Shown: in pieces, positions 1 to 7,579 of the stretch
Position numbering within the stretch: the stretch's first letter is position 1
Layout: each line of letters starts with the position of its first letter
Source of the DNA: Agrobacterium tumefaciens
Lineage (GTDB): Bacteria; Pseudomonadota; Alphaproteobacteria; Rhizobiales; Rhizobiaceae
Assembly (NCBI RefSeq): GCF_009649785.1
Contig: NZ_WJOK01000004.1
Coordinates: 62,001-126,000, forward strand
DNA length: 64,000 bases
Direction: 5' to 3'
The notes under the pieces: generated by a model
Seen by the model: the letters and a program-made list of their open reading frames with translations, nothing else
What the model was told of the DNA's origin: nothing
Database searches by the model: none
Position numbers and translations under genes: made by a program

Positions 1-438
1 GGCCTGTTGGACAACTGGCAATCGCTGCGACTATCACGCGGTCTGAATGTCGACCTCATGATCGAAACACACGACGCGCTGGCTGATTTCGAGCAGCTTC
101 TCGCCTTCATCGCGTGCGTGCCAGCATCGAAGCTCTTGTGGGACACTCACCACACCTGGGCCAAAGGCAGCGATCTCAAAATCCTTTGGCAACACATCGC
201 ACAAAATGTCGTCCATCTGCACGTCAAGGACAGCACCACGGACAGCGATGGCCGACGACGCTACGTATTGCCCGGCCATGGCGATTTCCCCATGGCGGAA
301 CTGCTTTCGCTTCTTCAGTCGGATGAACGACATATCCCTCTCAGTCTGGAATGGGAACGCCACTGGCATCCCGAACTGTCCCCGCTGGACGATGCGCTAA
401 GGGCTGCGCGCAGCTGGTGGCGACAAGGAGCTTTTTAA
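1..438 (+). CDS. Sugar phosphate isomerase/epimerase, TIM barrel (C-terminal part)
   Basis: The reading frame is open from base 1, so the gene starts upstream of the window; about 145 C-terminal residues are visible. The pattern is that of the xylose-isomerase-like/AP endonuclease 2 TIM-barrel family: ETHD, then LWDTHHTW, HVKD and LPGHGDFP supply the Glu, Asp and His residues that bind divalent metal in this family. Such enzymes isomerise or epimerise free or phosphorylated sugars or sugar acids in the cytoplasm. The stop codon overlaps the next start as TAATG, so it is translationally coupled to the glucarate-dehydratase-like gene and probably feeds the same catabolic route. The substrate cannot be told from this fragment. 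Confidence 0.75.
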   Translation, partial: GLLDNWQSLRLSRGLNVDLMIETHDALADFEQLLAFIACVPASKLLWDTHHTWAKGSDLKILWQHIAQNVVHLHVKDSTTDSDGRRRYVLPGHGDFPMAELLSLLQSDERHIPLSLEWERHWHPELSPLDDALRAARSWWRQGAF

Positions 439-1685
439 TGCGCATAGCCGAAATTCACCTCACACCGGTCGCCATTCCCGACAGACCGCTACTGAACTGT
501 AAAGGCGTGCATCAGCCGCATGCGTTGCGCACCGTCATCGAGGTCATATGTGACGACGGTACGGTCGGCCTTGGTGAAAGTTACGGAAGTATCAAGGCGC
601 TGGATGGGTTGCGACGGGCGGCCCCTGCCCTGATCGGGCTCGACCCGTTTCATCTTCACGAGCTGAAATCTCGCGTCATCACCGCATTGCCCGGCAGTGG
701 CGGCATCAATGCCAAATCGGCGGTGGCCGATCACAAGTTGACGGACGTGGTTGCCTCAGCCTTTGAGGTCCCCTGCCTCGACATTCAGGGCAAGCTTCTC
801 GGGCGGCCGGTCTCGGACCTGCTTGGTGGCGCCATTCGTACCAGCGTTCCGTTTAGCGCCTACCTGTTTTTCAAATTCGCAGCCCATATAGGTGAAGCCC
901 CGGATGAATGGGGAGAGGTTCTTACGCCTGATCAGATGGTTGGCGAAGCCCGCTGGATGGTCGACACATACGGTTTCCAGTCGCTGAAGCTCAAGGGTGG
1001 CGTGCTGCATCCGGATCTCGAGATCGAGACCATGCTGAAGCTTCGGGAAGCTTTTCCCGATCATCCGCTGCGGATCGACCCCAATGGCGGCTGGACTGTG
1101 GACACGGCCATCTACATCGCACGCAAGCTTGAGAATATCCTTGAATATCTCGAGGATCCGGTCATCGGTGTGGATCAGATGGCACAAGTCGCAGCCGCTA
1201 CGTCGATCCCGCTCGCCACGAACATGATCGTCCTTGAATTCGACCAGATCGCCGCGGCCTTCCGCAAAAATGCGGTGCAGATTGTGCTGTCAGATCACCA
1301 TTATTGGGGTGGATTGCGCGCCTCGACCCATCTCGGGAAGATTTGCGAGACACTGGGTCTTGGTGTCTCCATGCATTCCAACTCGCATCTCGGCATCACA
1401 CTGGCGGCAATGGTCCATGCTGCCGCCGCAACGCCGAACCTGAGCTTCGATTGCGACACGCATTACCCATGGACCGGTGTCGACGTGATCGAGGGCACGC
1501 CGTTCACGTTCCGTGGCGGCCGCCTCGATGTCCCCAATGGGCCGGGACTTGGCGTGACGCTCGATCGGCAAAAACTCACCGAACTTGCGGCACTTTACGA
1601 ACAGACCTCGATGAAAGAACGCGATGATACAGCCTATATGAAGCTCTTCGACCCAGACTATGAAAGACGTGTGCCACGCTGGTGA
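438..1685 (+). CDS. Glucarate dehydratase-like enolase superfamily enzyme
   Basis: A 415-residue protein of the enolase superfamily closest in motif pattern to D-glucarate dehydratases, which dehydrate glucarate or idarate to 5-keto-4-deoxyglucarate. The ATG at 438 is chosen because AAGGAG lies 8 bases upstream and the codon overlaps the previous stop (TAATG); a longer upstream reading lies inside the preceding gene. Visible active-site features are a KLKGG motif with Lys184/Lys186, metal ligands in RIDPNGGW (Asp214) and LEDP (Glu239), Asp286 in SDHHYWGG and a His in MHSNSH (His313). These match the Lys/His base pair of the family in order and spacing. The substrate is inferred from motif pattern; a related acid sugar is possible. 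Confidence 0.82.
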   Translation: MRIAEIHLTPVAIPDRPLLNCKGVHQPHALRTVIEVICDDGTVGLGESYGSIKALDGLRRAAPALIGLDPFHLHELKSRVITALPGSGGINAKSAVADHKLTDVVASAFEVPCLDIQGKLLGRPVSDLLGGAIRTSVPFSAYLFFKFAAHIGEAPDEWGEVLTPDQMVGEARWMVDTYGFQSLKLKGGVLHPDLEIETMLKLREAFPDHPLRIDPNGGWTVDTAIYIARKLENILEYLEDPVIGVDQMAQVAAATSIPLATNMIVLEFDQIAAAFRKNAVQIVLSDHHYWGGLRASTHLGKICETLGLGVSMHSNSHLGITLAAMVHAAAATPNLSFDCDTHYPWTGVDVIEGTPFTFRGGRLDVPNGPGLGVTLDRQKLTELAALYEQTSMKERDDTAYMKLFDPDYERRVPRW

Positions 1686-1697
1686 CGAGAAGATGCC

Positions 1698-1853
1698 ATG
1701 TTACACCCTCGTCAACCTCGAGGCAGCACACCTGTCCTCCTTACCCAGATCGTGACAGTCTTCGCGGTAATCGCTTTCGCAGGGGCGGCAAATCAGCTCG
1801 CTCGGCATTCTAGAGCCCGTGCACGATACCGCCCCCGCATAACGGACAACTAG
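1698..1853 (+). CDS. Possible 51-residue membrane peptide (weak)
   Basis: A short open frame beginning 12 bases after the dehydratase stop, with a GAGAAG stretch just upstream. Its middle (about residues 13-35) is hydrophobic enough to be one membrane helix and its tail is Arg-rich. I recognise no family. A frame this short arises by chance often, so this is listed only because it directly follows the dehydratase gene and has a transmembrane-like segment. If it is not coding, the 1686-1881 interval holds nothing I can identify. Confidence 0.15.
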   Translation: MLHPRQPRGSTPVLLTQIVTVFAVIAFAGAANQLARHSRARARYRPRITDN

Positions 1854-1881
1854 CCGCTACACATTTATAACCGTGTCTATC

Positions 1882-2181
1882 TCAATTCACATGCGGATCT
1901 CTGTCGCGCAAAAGACGAGACGCGGCGATGACACCATCTTCCGGTGCAAGTAGATCGTGTCTTTCGGCAAAGGCCACGAACAAACCGCGGGCGGTCTCCG
2001 CTTCAATCTCGCCGCGCAACGCGGCAGCGCATGCCTTAAGCGCAATGGAATGTGCGCTATCTCGGTTTGTTGCGGGCCACTCGGAAAGATGTCGGTATGC
2101 CTCCAGCACGTTTCGAACCTCCGCTGGAAAGCCGAGACCGACGAGAATGAAAACAGGCTGTCTGAACATATCGGGTTTCAT
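1882..2181 (-). CDS. DUF982 domain protein
   Basis: A 99-residue protein with the DUF982 pattern common in multi-copy families of Rhizobium, Agrobacterium and relatives: an N-terminal strand (FRQPVFILVGLG), a WP pair near residue 35, an ALKACAAALRG helix, then ARGLFVAFAERHDLL. The ATG at 2181 is preceded by AAGGAG at 7 bases; the longer reading to 2313 overlaps the Hsp20 gene and lacks a ribosome binding site. No biochemical function is established for the family that I know of. It lies 73 bases downstream of the Hsp20 gene on the same strand and may be co-transcribed with it, which would make it heat-inducible; that is inference. Confidence 0.8.
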   Translation of the reverse strand: MKPDMFRQPVFILVGLGFPAEVRNVLEAYRHLSEWPATNRDSAHSIALKACAAALRGEIEAETARGLFVAFAERHDLLAPEDGVIAASRLLRDRDPHVN

Positions 2182-2254
2182 TGCTTTCTCCTTCCCATCC
2201 CGGATATTCGTGGGCGCCATCGCGACGGCGCCCCTGTTCATCCAACAATGTAAA

Positions 2255-2731
2255 TCAAGCCGCCTTCTGTGCTTCGATCTGGCCCGGGGCAACTGTCGGC
2301 ACCAAAACCGCATCGGTCTGGATGTCGATTTTCCGGGGCTTCAGGGCCTCCGGGATTTCGCGGACGAGATCGATCGAAAGGAGACCGTTTTTCAGTTCGG
2401 CGCCGCTCACTCTGACATGATCGGCGAGCTCGAACCGATGCTCGAACGGACGGGCCGCAATGCCGCGGTGCAGGTAGCCCTCCGCGGGTGTCTCCTGTCT
2501 CTTGCCTGTCACGGTCAGGAGATTGGACTGGAAAGTGATGTCGATCTCGTCCCGTGTAAAACCAGCCACCGCAATAGAAATCTGATAGCTGTCTTCGGCC
2601 GTCCTGATAATGTCATAGGGCGGCCAGTCACTGATCGAGCGGGTGCGCTGGGCGTTTTCGAGAAGATTGAAGACCCGGTCGAATCCGATGCTCGATCGGT
2701 ACAACGGTGCATAGTCGTAAGATGTTGCCAT
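2255..2731 (-). CDS. ibpA: Small heat shock protein, Hsp20/IbpA family
   Basis: A 158-residue cytoplasmic holdase chaperone of the alpha-crystallin/Hsp20 family; family members bind aggregating proteins during heat stress and hand them to DnaK/ClpB. The N-terminus (YAPLYRSSIGFDRVFNLLE) is the classic IbpA start. The alpha-crystallin domain runs from about residue 38 to 138, ending in the VNG-like turn (LKNGLLSIDLVREIPE) and KPRKIDI. The tail is longer than in E. coli IbpA and Ala/Gln-rich. I chose the ATG at 2731: AAGGAGG lies 8 bases upstream, while the in-frame ATG at 2737 is only 2 bases from it. A ROSE-like thermometer and a sigma-32-like promoter lie directly upstream. Confidence 0.93.
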   Translation of the reverse strand: MATSYDYAPLYRSSIGFDRVFNLLENAQRTRSISDWPPYDIIRTAEDSYQISIAVAGFTRDEIDITFQSNLLTVTGKRQETPAEGYLHRGIAARPFEHRFELADHVRVSGAELKNGLLSIDLVREIPEALKPRKIDIQTDAVLVPTVAPGQIEAQKAA

Positions 2732-2817
2732 AACCATATCCTCCTTGAAGCAACATGGGTACCAAAGCGCCAAAAGCGGCGCTTCCAGCACGGCCAGTCC
2801 TGTCATCAGCGACTGGC
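2732..2817 (-). promoter_or_regulatory. ROSE-like RNA thermometer in the Hsp20 leader
   Basis: Read on the minus strand, the leader folds into three consecutive hairpins: GCCAGTC/GACTGGC (2811-2817 with 2793-2799), AAGCGCC/GGCGCTT (2778-2784 with 2765-2771), and a start-proximal hairpin closed by CCAT/ATGG (2755-2758 with 2734-2737). Inside the last one TTGCT faces the AGGAGG ribosome binding site. A U(U/C)GCU anti-Shine-Dalgarno with a bulged, mismatched pairing is the hallmark of ROSE elements, which block translation of rhizobial and enterobacterial Hsp20 mRNAs until heat melts the helix. The hairpins and motif are seen directly; thermometer function is inferred. Confidence 0.8.
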
Positions 2818-2825
2818 GGCTGACG

Positions 2826-2854
2826 ATTTGGTTTTTCGTGTTTTCAAAATCAAG
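2826..2854 (-). promoter_or_regulatory. Candidate RpoH (sigma-32) promoter for Hsp20
   Basis: On the minus strand CTTGAT (2849-2854) is followed after 17 bases by CCAAAT (2826-2831). This resembles the alphaproteobacterial RpoH consensus (CTTGAA, about 17 bases, CCATAT-like). A start about 7 bases downstream would place the transcript 5' end almost exactly at the first ROSE hairpin. The remaining stretch up to the BenE gene end (2855-3050) shows nothing else I can name. Confidence 0.55.
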
Positions 2855-3050
2855 AGGCGAAGCGAACGAATTTTGCTTTCGCGCTTCTACTAAATGTGGC
2901 TCGTGTAAGACCCGACCAAACTCTTTCAGCCACGCCAATAATTCTATGGGTCGTGAGCGGATAGGACAGCGGCGCTGTTGCCGACATGCCCATGCGCTAC
3001 CCACCTTCGGATGGGGATGACTGATGTGGTCATAGAGGTAACTTGGGCCG

Positions 3051-4277
3051 TCACTTCGCCGTTGCCTCGCTCACGGTCAAGTCAGCGCGGCGACGGCGCG
3101 GTAGCCGCCCATTCAGGACCAGGTGGGCGCCGAGACCGATCACCAGACCCCAGAATGCGCCGCCGATCCCAAGCAGCGTAATATTAGCGGCGGACGCCAG
3201 GAAGGTGATGAGCGCCGCTTCACGCGATGTCGGATCGGCCATTGCTCCGGCGAGGCTGCCGCCAATGGTGCCGAGCAGCGCCAGACCGGCGAGCGTCGTG
3301 ATGAATGTCGTCGGGAAGGCCATGAAGACGGCGGCAAGTGTGACGCCAAACACCCCGACCAGCACGTAGAAGCTGCCCGCCGCGATACCCGCAATCCAGC
3401 GTTTGCGTGGGTCTTCATGCGCTTCCCTGCCGGTGGCAATTGCCGCCGTGATGGCCGCTAGGTTGAAGGCATGGGAGCCGAACGGCGCCATGAGGAGGGA
3501 GCCGAGGCCCGTCACGGTGACAATAGGATTAGCACTCGTCTTGAAGCCGTCATTCCGCAACACCAGCATTCCCGGCATGTATTGGCCGGTTAGCGTAATA
3601 AGGAACAGGGGCAAGGCGACGGACAGAAGCGCATTCAGCGAAAAGGCCGGCATAGTGAAGACGGGTGCAGCGAACTCCAGTTTCAATCCTGAAAGATCGA
3701 CCCGGTCCTGCGTCAGCAGGAAGACCATCCCAAGAGCGAGGAGGCCAACCACGGCATAGCGCGCGGAGAAGCGCTTCAACACGACATAGGCAACTATCAG
3801 CATTCCAACCAGAAACGGATCAACGTTTGCACCGGCAAATGCACCGATACCGAATTGCAGCAAAATGCCCGCAAGCAGGCCAGAGGCTATGCCCGGCGGG
3901 ATCAGCCGGATCACCTTCTCGAAATAGCCCGATAGCCCAAGCCCGACGAAGGCGGCGGCCGAGATCATGTAAGCGCCCACCGCCTCCGCATAGGGCGTTG
4001 TTGCCAATGCGGTGACAAGAAACGCCGCCGCTGGCGTGGACCAAGCGGTGATTATCGGTTCGCGAAATCTCCAGCTAAGGAATAGTCCCGTCAGCCCGAC
4101 GCCTATTGAAACCGACCAGACCCAGGATGCCGCCAATTCCGCGCTAAGGTTCGCAACCTTTGCGGCCTGAAAGACAAGAATGAAGGTGCCGCCATAGTTG
4201 ACGATAACCGAGATCAACCCTGCCACGACGGGATGGGTTAGATCGTTGAGACGGATGGCTGATGAACTGGAGAGCAT
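3051..4277 (-). CDS. benE: BenE family transporter (benzoate/H+ symporter-like)
   Basis: A 408-residue inner-membrane protein with about 11-12 hydrophobic segments and the BenE/xanthine-permease-like signatures WSTPAAAFLVTAL, IPPGIASGLLAGILLQFG and FGSHAFNLAAITAAI. Characterised BenE proteins import benzoate with protons; distant members may carry other substrates. The ATG at 4277 is used because AGGAG lies 11 bases upstream and the protein then begins at the family's usual position; the longer frame reaches into the divergent gene. It is divergent from a MocR-type regulator that starts 115 bases away, so that regulator probably controls it. No benzoate catabolic genes are nearby, so the substrate is uncertain. 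Confidence 0.87.
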   Translation of the reverse strand: MLSSSSAIRLNDLTHPVVAGLISVIVNYGGTFILVFQAAKVANLSAELAASWVWSVSIGVGLTGLFLSWRFREPIITAWSTPAAAFLVTALATTPYAEAVGAYMISAAAFVGLGLSGYFEKVIRLIPPGIASGLLAGILLQFGIGAFAGANVDPFLVGMLIVAYVVLKRFSARYAVVGLLALGMVFLLTQDRVDLSGLKLEFAAPVFTMPAFSLNALLSVALPLFLITLTGQYMPGMLVLRNDGFKTSANPIVTVTGLGSLLMAPFGSHAFNLAAITAAIATGREAHEDPRKRWIAGIAAGSFYVLVGVFGVTLAAVFMAFPTTFITTLAGLALLGTIGGSLAGAMADPTSREAALITFLASAANITLLGIGGAFWGLVIGLGAHLVLNGRLPRRRRADLTVSEATAK

Positions 4278-4313
4278 GGTCGTAACGAAACTCCTGAAGG
4301 GTTTGGGACCGCG

Positions 4314-4368
4314 AAGGCAATGAATTGCCTTGACAACTAGCCTTCCAATGGCCTGACGTGCCCTTCCA
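4314..4368. promoter_or_regulatory. Candidate operator between benE and the MocR regulator
   Basis: The 115-base divergent interval contains two copies of CCTTCCA (4341-4347 and 4362-4368) starting 21 bases apart, two helical turns. Known MocR/PdxR/GabR/TauR regulators often bind direct repeats on one helix face. An inverted repeat AAGGCAA-TGAA-TTGCCTT (4314-4331) lies next to them, and a TTGACA (4330-4335) could be a -35 box for the regulator, though its -10 is poor. The repeats are seen; the operator role is inferred. Confidence 0.4.
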
Positions 4369-4392
4369 CTTTTCCAACGAGGCTCAGACCAT

Positions 4393-5901
4393 TTGTTCAA
4401 GCACTCCCAACTCGAATCCGTGAAGGCATTGCTTTCCCATCCCGCAAATGCGGCGATGCCGCTTTACGCACGGATTCAGCGGGCCATCCGGCAGTTGATC
4501 ATCAATGGTGCGCTTGGGCCAGGCAGACCGCTGCCAGCTTCGCGTGCGCTCGCAAAATCGCTGGGGGTGTCACGCGACACGATCGAAGCGGCTTACGCGC
4601 AGCTTCACGCCGAGGGTTTCATCGATCGCCGGGTCGGTAGCGGCAGTTTCGTGGCCCAAATCACGGAGTTCACACCCGGCCATCGGGTTTCCCAGAGGGA
4701 CGCGCTCGCGCGCAGCCAAGCCCCGAACCTTAGCAAGCGCGGCAACGGCATGTTCCGAGGCGGTGGGGTCCGCGAGATGCTGATCCCGCGCCCCTTTGCG
4801 CACGGTGTGCCGGAAATTCGCACCTTTCCGCTCCCGCTCTGGGAGAGACTGGAACGGCAGGTACGCAAGGAGGTTGGCACGCAGGTTCTGCATCACGGCG
4901 ATCCGCAGGGTACCGAACCGCTGCGCCGCGCTATCGCCGACTACGTGAACCTTGAGCGCGGAGCTCGTGCCACCGCCGACCGCATACTGGTGCTAACCAG
5001 TTCGCAGCAGGCCATGTCACTCTGCGCCAATATGCTGCTTGATCCTGGTGATAGGATATTCATCGAAGACCCGGCTTACTATGGCGCGCGCAAAGCTTTC
5101 GATGCAGCGGGATTGGAGTGCGTTCCCATCAGAGTAGATCGACAGGGCCTCGTTGTAGAAAAGATAATGGCCGAACCGCGCAAGGCCAGAGCCATCTTCC
5201 TGACGCCTTCGCATCAGTTCCCCACCGGCGCGACGCTGTCGCTGGATCGTCGGCTCGCCCTGATCGAATGGGCCGCCCGACATCGGGCATGGATCATCGA
5301 AGACGACTACGACAGCGAGTTTCACTATGCCGGCAAACCGACTGCCTGCGTGCAGGGCCTAGATCCGCACGACCGCACTATCTATATTGGCACGTTCACC
5401 AAATCACTCTTTCCGGGCTTGCGGATCGGCTATGTCGTATTGCCGCCGCAACTGGTGAAGCCAATGACCGTGGCACGCACACTTCTGGACGGCCACACGG
5501 CCCCCATGGCGCAACTGACACTGGCGCGGTTCATTGAGGGCGGGCATTTCGGCGCATATGTTCGCACCATGCGCGGTATATACGCCAATCGACTCGACGT
5601 GCTTGCGGGGCTGGTCAAAAAGCACCTGTCGGATTTTGTCGAACCGCACGTACCGATCGGCGGGCTGCAAATGCCCTGCCTGCTGATCGACAATATGTCC
5701 GAGCGCGCCGCCATCGATGCGGCGCGACGCGTCGGTGTCGAACTTCTCGGATTGTCGGCGTTGCACGCCTCAGGCGAAGCCAGCAGCGGTTTCCTTATGG
5801 GGTTTGCCGCCTATACGCCGGCCGAGATCGAGGCTGCGGTCAAGAAGCTATCGAATGCACTCCGGGTAGTATCAATATCAAAGAAATCGTTTCCGTCCTG
5901 A
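4393..5901 (+). CDS. MocR/PdxR-family transcriptional regulator (GntR HTH fused to aminotransferase fold)
   Basis: A 502-residue cytoplasmic regulator. Residues about 20-90 form a GntR-type winged helix (LGVSRDTIEAAYAQLHAEGF, then GSGSFV). After a linker rich in charged residues, residues about 135-490 form a fold-type I aminotransferase domain with DDYDSEFHY and the PLP-lysine motif GTFTKSLFPGLRIGY (Lys337). Family members use PLP as a sensory cofactor and bind direct repeats near divergent targets. Here the neighbour is benE, the likely target. The start is uncertain: the longest frame begins with TTG at 4393 and has no strong ribosome binding site; a GTG about 10 codons in is an alternative. 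Confidence 0.88.
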   Translation: MFKHSQLESVKALLSHPANAAMPLYARIQRAIRQLIINGALGPGRPLPASRALAKSLGVSRDTIEAAYAQLHAEGFIDRRVGSGSFVAQITEFTPGHRVSQRDALARSQAPNLSKRGNGMFRGGGVREMLIPRPFAHGVPEIRTFPLPLWERLERQVRKEVGTQVLHHGDPQGTEPLRRAIADYVNLERGARATADRILVLTSSQQAMSLCANMLLDPGDRIFIEDPAYYGARKAFDAAGLECVPIRVDRQGLVVEKIMAEPRKARAIFLTPSHQFPTGATLSLDRRLALIEWAARHRAWIIEDDYDSEFHYAGKPTACVQGLDPHDRTIYIGTFTKSLFPGLRIGYVVLPPQLVKPMTVARTLLDGHTAPMAQLTLARFIEGGHFGAYVRTMRGIYANRLDVLAGLVKKHLSDFVEPHVPIGGLQMPCLLIDNMSERAAIDAARRVGVELLGLSALHASGEASSGFLMGFAAYTPAEIEAAVKKLSNALRVVSISKKSFPS

Positions 5902-6032
5902 ACCGAGCGGTCTGCCCTACTCGCAGCAAGCGGAGGCAAACTGCAACTGCACCCATGAGCATTATTTGTGAAACACTGCCGTGGGAGGGTCGCCCGGCGA
6001 CCCACCTATCAAGACTTTTAAGGAGATCGGAA

Positions 6033-6178
6033 ATGGTAATATCAGCCGCACCGCACGCATTCCAGAACGCTGAAAACGAAGGCGCAAACCCATCGAACTG
6101 ATCCCCTCGGAGAAGTTCATGAGGCAGGCCGTGCTCGATGCCGAGGGATCGGTGCTCACCAACAAATATGTCGAGGGC
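6033..6178 (+). pseudogene. glyA: glyA (serine hydroxymethyltransferase) N-terminal remnant, frameshifted
   Basis: AAGGAG (6020-6025) precedes an ATG at 6033 whose frame ends at a TGA after about 22 codons. One frame over, from 6092, the translation reads IELIPSEKF, then [18 protein letters not shown], which is the conserved SHMT N-terminal block (usually ELIASEN...AVLEAQGS...TNKYAEGYPG). The match stops abruptly at 6178, exactly where IS66-transposase-like sequence begins. The remnant is therefore a decayed start of a glyA copy with a frameshift and a truncation. A functional SHMT is impossible from this fragment. Confidence 0.75.
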
Positions 6179-6265
6179 TGGCTGACCGCGACGCTGACTG
6201 CCATCGTCAATGGTCATCATCAGAGGCAGATTGGTGCACTCCTGCCGTGGAATTACCGAGATTGA
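6179..6265 (+). mobile_element. IS66-family transposase (TnpC) C-terminal remnant
   Basis: In the same frame as the glyA fragment the translation switches to [13 protein letters not shown], then [11 protein letters not shown] and a TGA at 6263-6265. This is the typical extreme C-terminus of the large IS66 transposase (W-L-x-x-x-L-x-x-I, then LLPWN). Only about 28 codons remain, with no other part of the element nearby and no clear terminal repeat. It marks an old insertion and deletion event between the MocR gene and the secreted-protein genes. Confidence 0.7.
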
Positions 6266-6389
6266 TGTAAACCTGAGGGATTCTGTCTGCGTTGGCAGCT
6301 TCGCGAGTTGGGACAGATAAATACTCATGCGCAACTTGACTTCAAACGCCATCGTGCCACCCTCAACTTGGCTCGTTGGGAGAAGCACA

Positions 6390-6971
6390 ATGATGATAGG
6401 CTTTCGCATAGTTTTGGCGATTTCTGCAATCTTCACGGCAGGGCAAGCTATTGCGGCGGTGCCCTTCCTGAATGCCACATGTCCGGGCAATATCGATGTC
6501 CACGCCGATGCCGGTGGTCCGGTTTACTTGAATGGCAAGGAAACAAAACTCAAAGTCGTCAATGAAAACTTCTATGAAGCGACACAAGGCGGCGTAACGC
6601 TGTCCATCAGCATCAATCCTGACGGCAACCCTTCAATTTCCTATGAGAAGAAGGGCGGGGGAAATGGTATCTGCACAGTGAGGAGCGGCTCCGCCGCCGC
6701 ACCCGTTAATAAGCCATCTGCGATGCCAATGGGCACCGGTGCAGTAATTACGCCGGGCAATCGTCCGGCGTATTGTCGGGGCGAAGTGTCGGGAATGTAC
6801 GGCACCAAGCCCAGTTACATCAAAACCACGAAACCCAAAAAGACCGGATCGGGAACGACTATCGACGGTACGGTGGACAAGGGTAACGAAGGCATCAAGA
6901 AGTTCCAATGCCGATTTGACGGCAAAGGACGCTTCATCGATGTCATGGCAATGACGCCCGATGGTGAGTGA
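6390..6971 (+). CDS. Secreted protein of unknown function
   Basis: A 193-residue protein with an N-terminal signal peptide (MMIGFRIVLAISAIFTAG, cleavage likely after QAIAA near residue 22). The mature part has Cys in TCPGNI, GICTV, AYCRGE and QCRFDG, suggesting two disulphides, and a flexible Pro/Ala/Gly linker around residue 110-130 between two halves. I recognise no catalytic motif or named family. The ATG at 6390 is preceded by GGAGAAG at about 5 bases; a start at 6327 would put 21 extra residues before the signal peptide. It is probably periplasmic or exported. The downstream gene remnant is also a secreted small protein. Confidence 0.65.
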   Translation: MMIGFRIVLAISAIFTAGQAIAAVPFLNATCPGNIDVHADAGGPVYLNGKETKLKVVNENFYEATQGGVTLSISINPDGNPSISYEKKGGGNGICTVRSGSAAAPVNKPSAMPMGTGAVITPGNRPAYCRGEVSGMYGTKPSYIKTTKPKKTGSGTTIDGTVDKGNEGIKKFQCRFDGKGRFIDVMAMTPDGE

Positions 6972-7031
6972 GTGAAAGCAGACCGCCTGTTTGCTTGATG
7001 TGGCTTTAGAGATGCAGTCGAGAGGACTGTC

Positions 7032-7202
7032 ATGAGCCACACAGCATTGAGACTTTGCCTATTTTCCGTTGCGCTCCTGTTGTGGGCTGGCTCATCCGTT
7101 GCGTAGGGTAGCCGTTGGTGTCCAGTCACCCACTACGACGGTGACCGGACGATCCACGGCTGGCTCAAGGCACGCTATGTCCGCGACAGCGAGTGTCCCT
7201 GA
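7032..7202 (+). pseudogene. Small secreted SH3-like protein, interrupted by an in-frame stop
   Basis: From ATG 7032 a clear signal peptide is encoded (LRLCLFSVALLLWAGSSVA), followed at codon 25 by an in-frame TAG (7104-7106). The same frame continues to a TGA at 7200-7202 with RWCPVTHYDG and GWLKARYVRDSECP, which resembles the end of bacterial SH3-type domains (G-W-x-x-x-x-Y-x). The first half of such a domain is missing. I read this as a gene damaged by a nonsense change and probably an internal deletion. Stop-codon readthrough is the alternative but has no support. Confidence 0.45.
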
Positions 7203-7579
7203 TCGAGCCCACGTCGGCTGAACGAAAGTAAGTCAATGACGGTTGTAGCGGTGTGATCAGGACACTGCTTTCGATTGGCACTAGAAAATTGGCTACTTCT
7301 TCAACAAGCTGACCTAAGTAGACTCCAGGTGTTTCTCACGGCCCGTGTCCGATCCCCTTCGACCGCCCTGCCATTTATTGGCTCGGCCACTTTTATGGAG
7401 TCGCTAACCCATAAGGGCGTCATCTGCGTTTCAGCTACCAAAAGGATAGTGCAGCGCCAACTTCGGAGTATTGGCCACTCCGTATCGTGAGCCCACTAGT
7501 CCTTACGACCAGCTTGCCGCCTGTTTTCACCTCGCCAAGAATGCTCCTTCAGACCGGACATTTCGTGGGAGAAAAAAGC
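7203..7579. other. Intergenic, leader of the polysaccharide locus
   Basis: No gene can be supported here. Frames that reach from about 7471 into the next gene lack family similarity and a ribosome binding site. I see no convincing promoter or terminator. This is the junction between the scarred 5.9-7.2 kb segment and the polysaccharide genes. Confidence 0.4.

Noticed and set aside
1928-2893. A 321-codon plus-strand frame across the Hsp20 and DUF982 genes
   Set aside because: It lies antisense to two genes with clear family motifs, has no ribosome binding site and shows no similarity of its own; it is a by-product of high GC codon use.
5840-6490. A 216-codon minus-strand frame over the 5.9-6.4 kb scar
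   Set aside because: Its opposite strand carries recognisable glyA and IS66 fragments, and the minus translation has no known motif.
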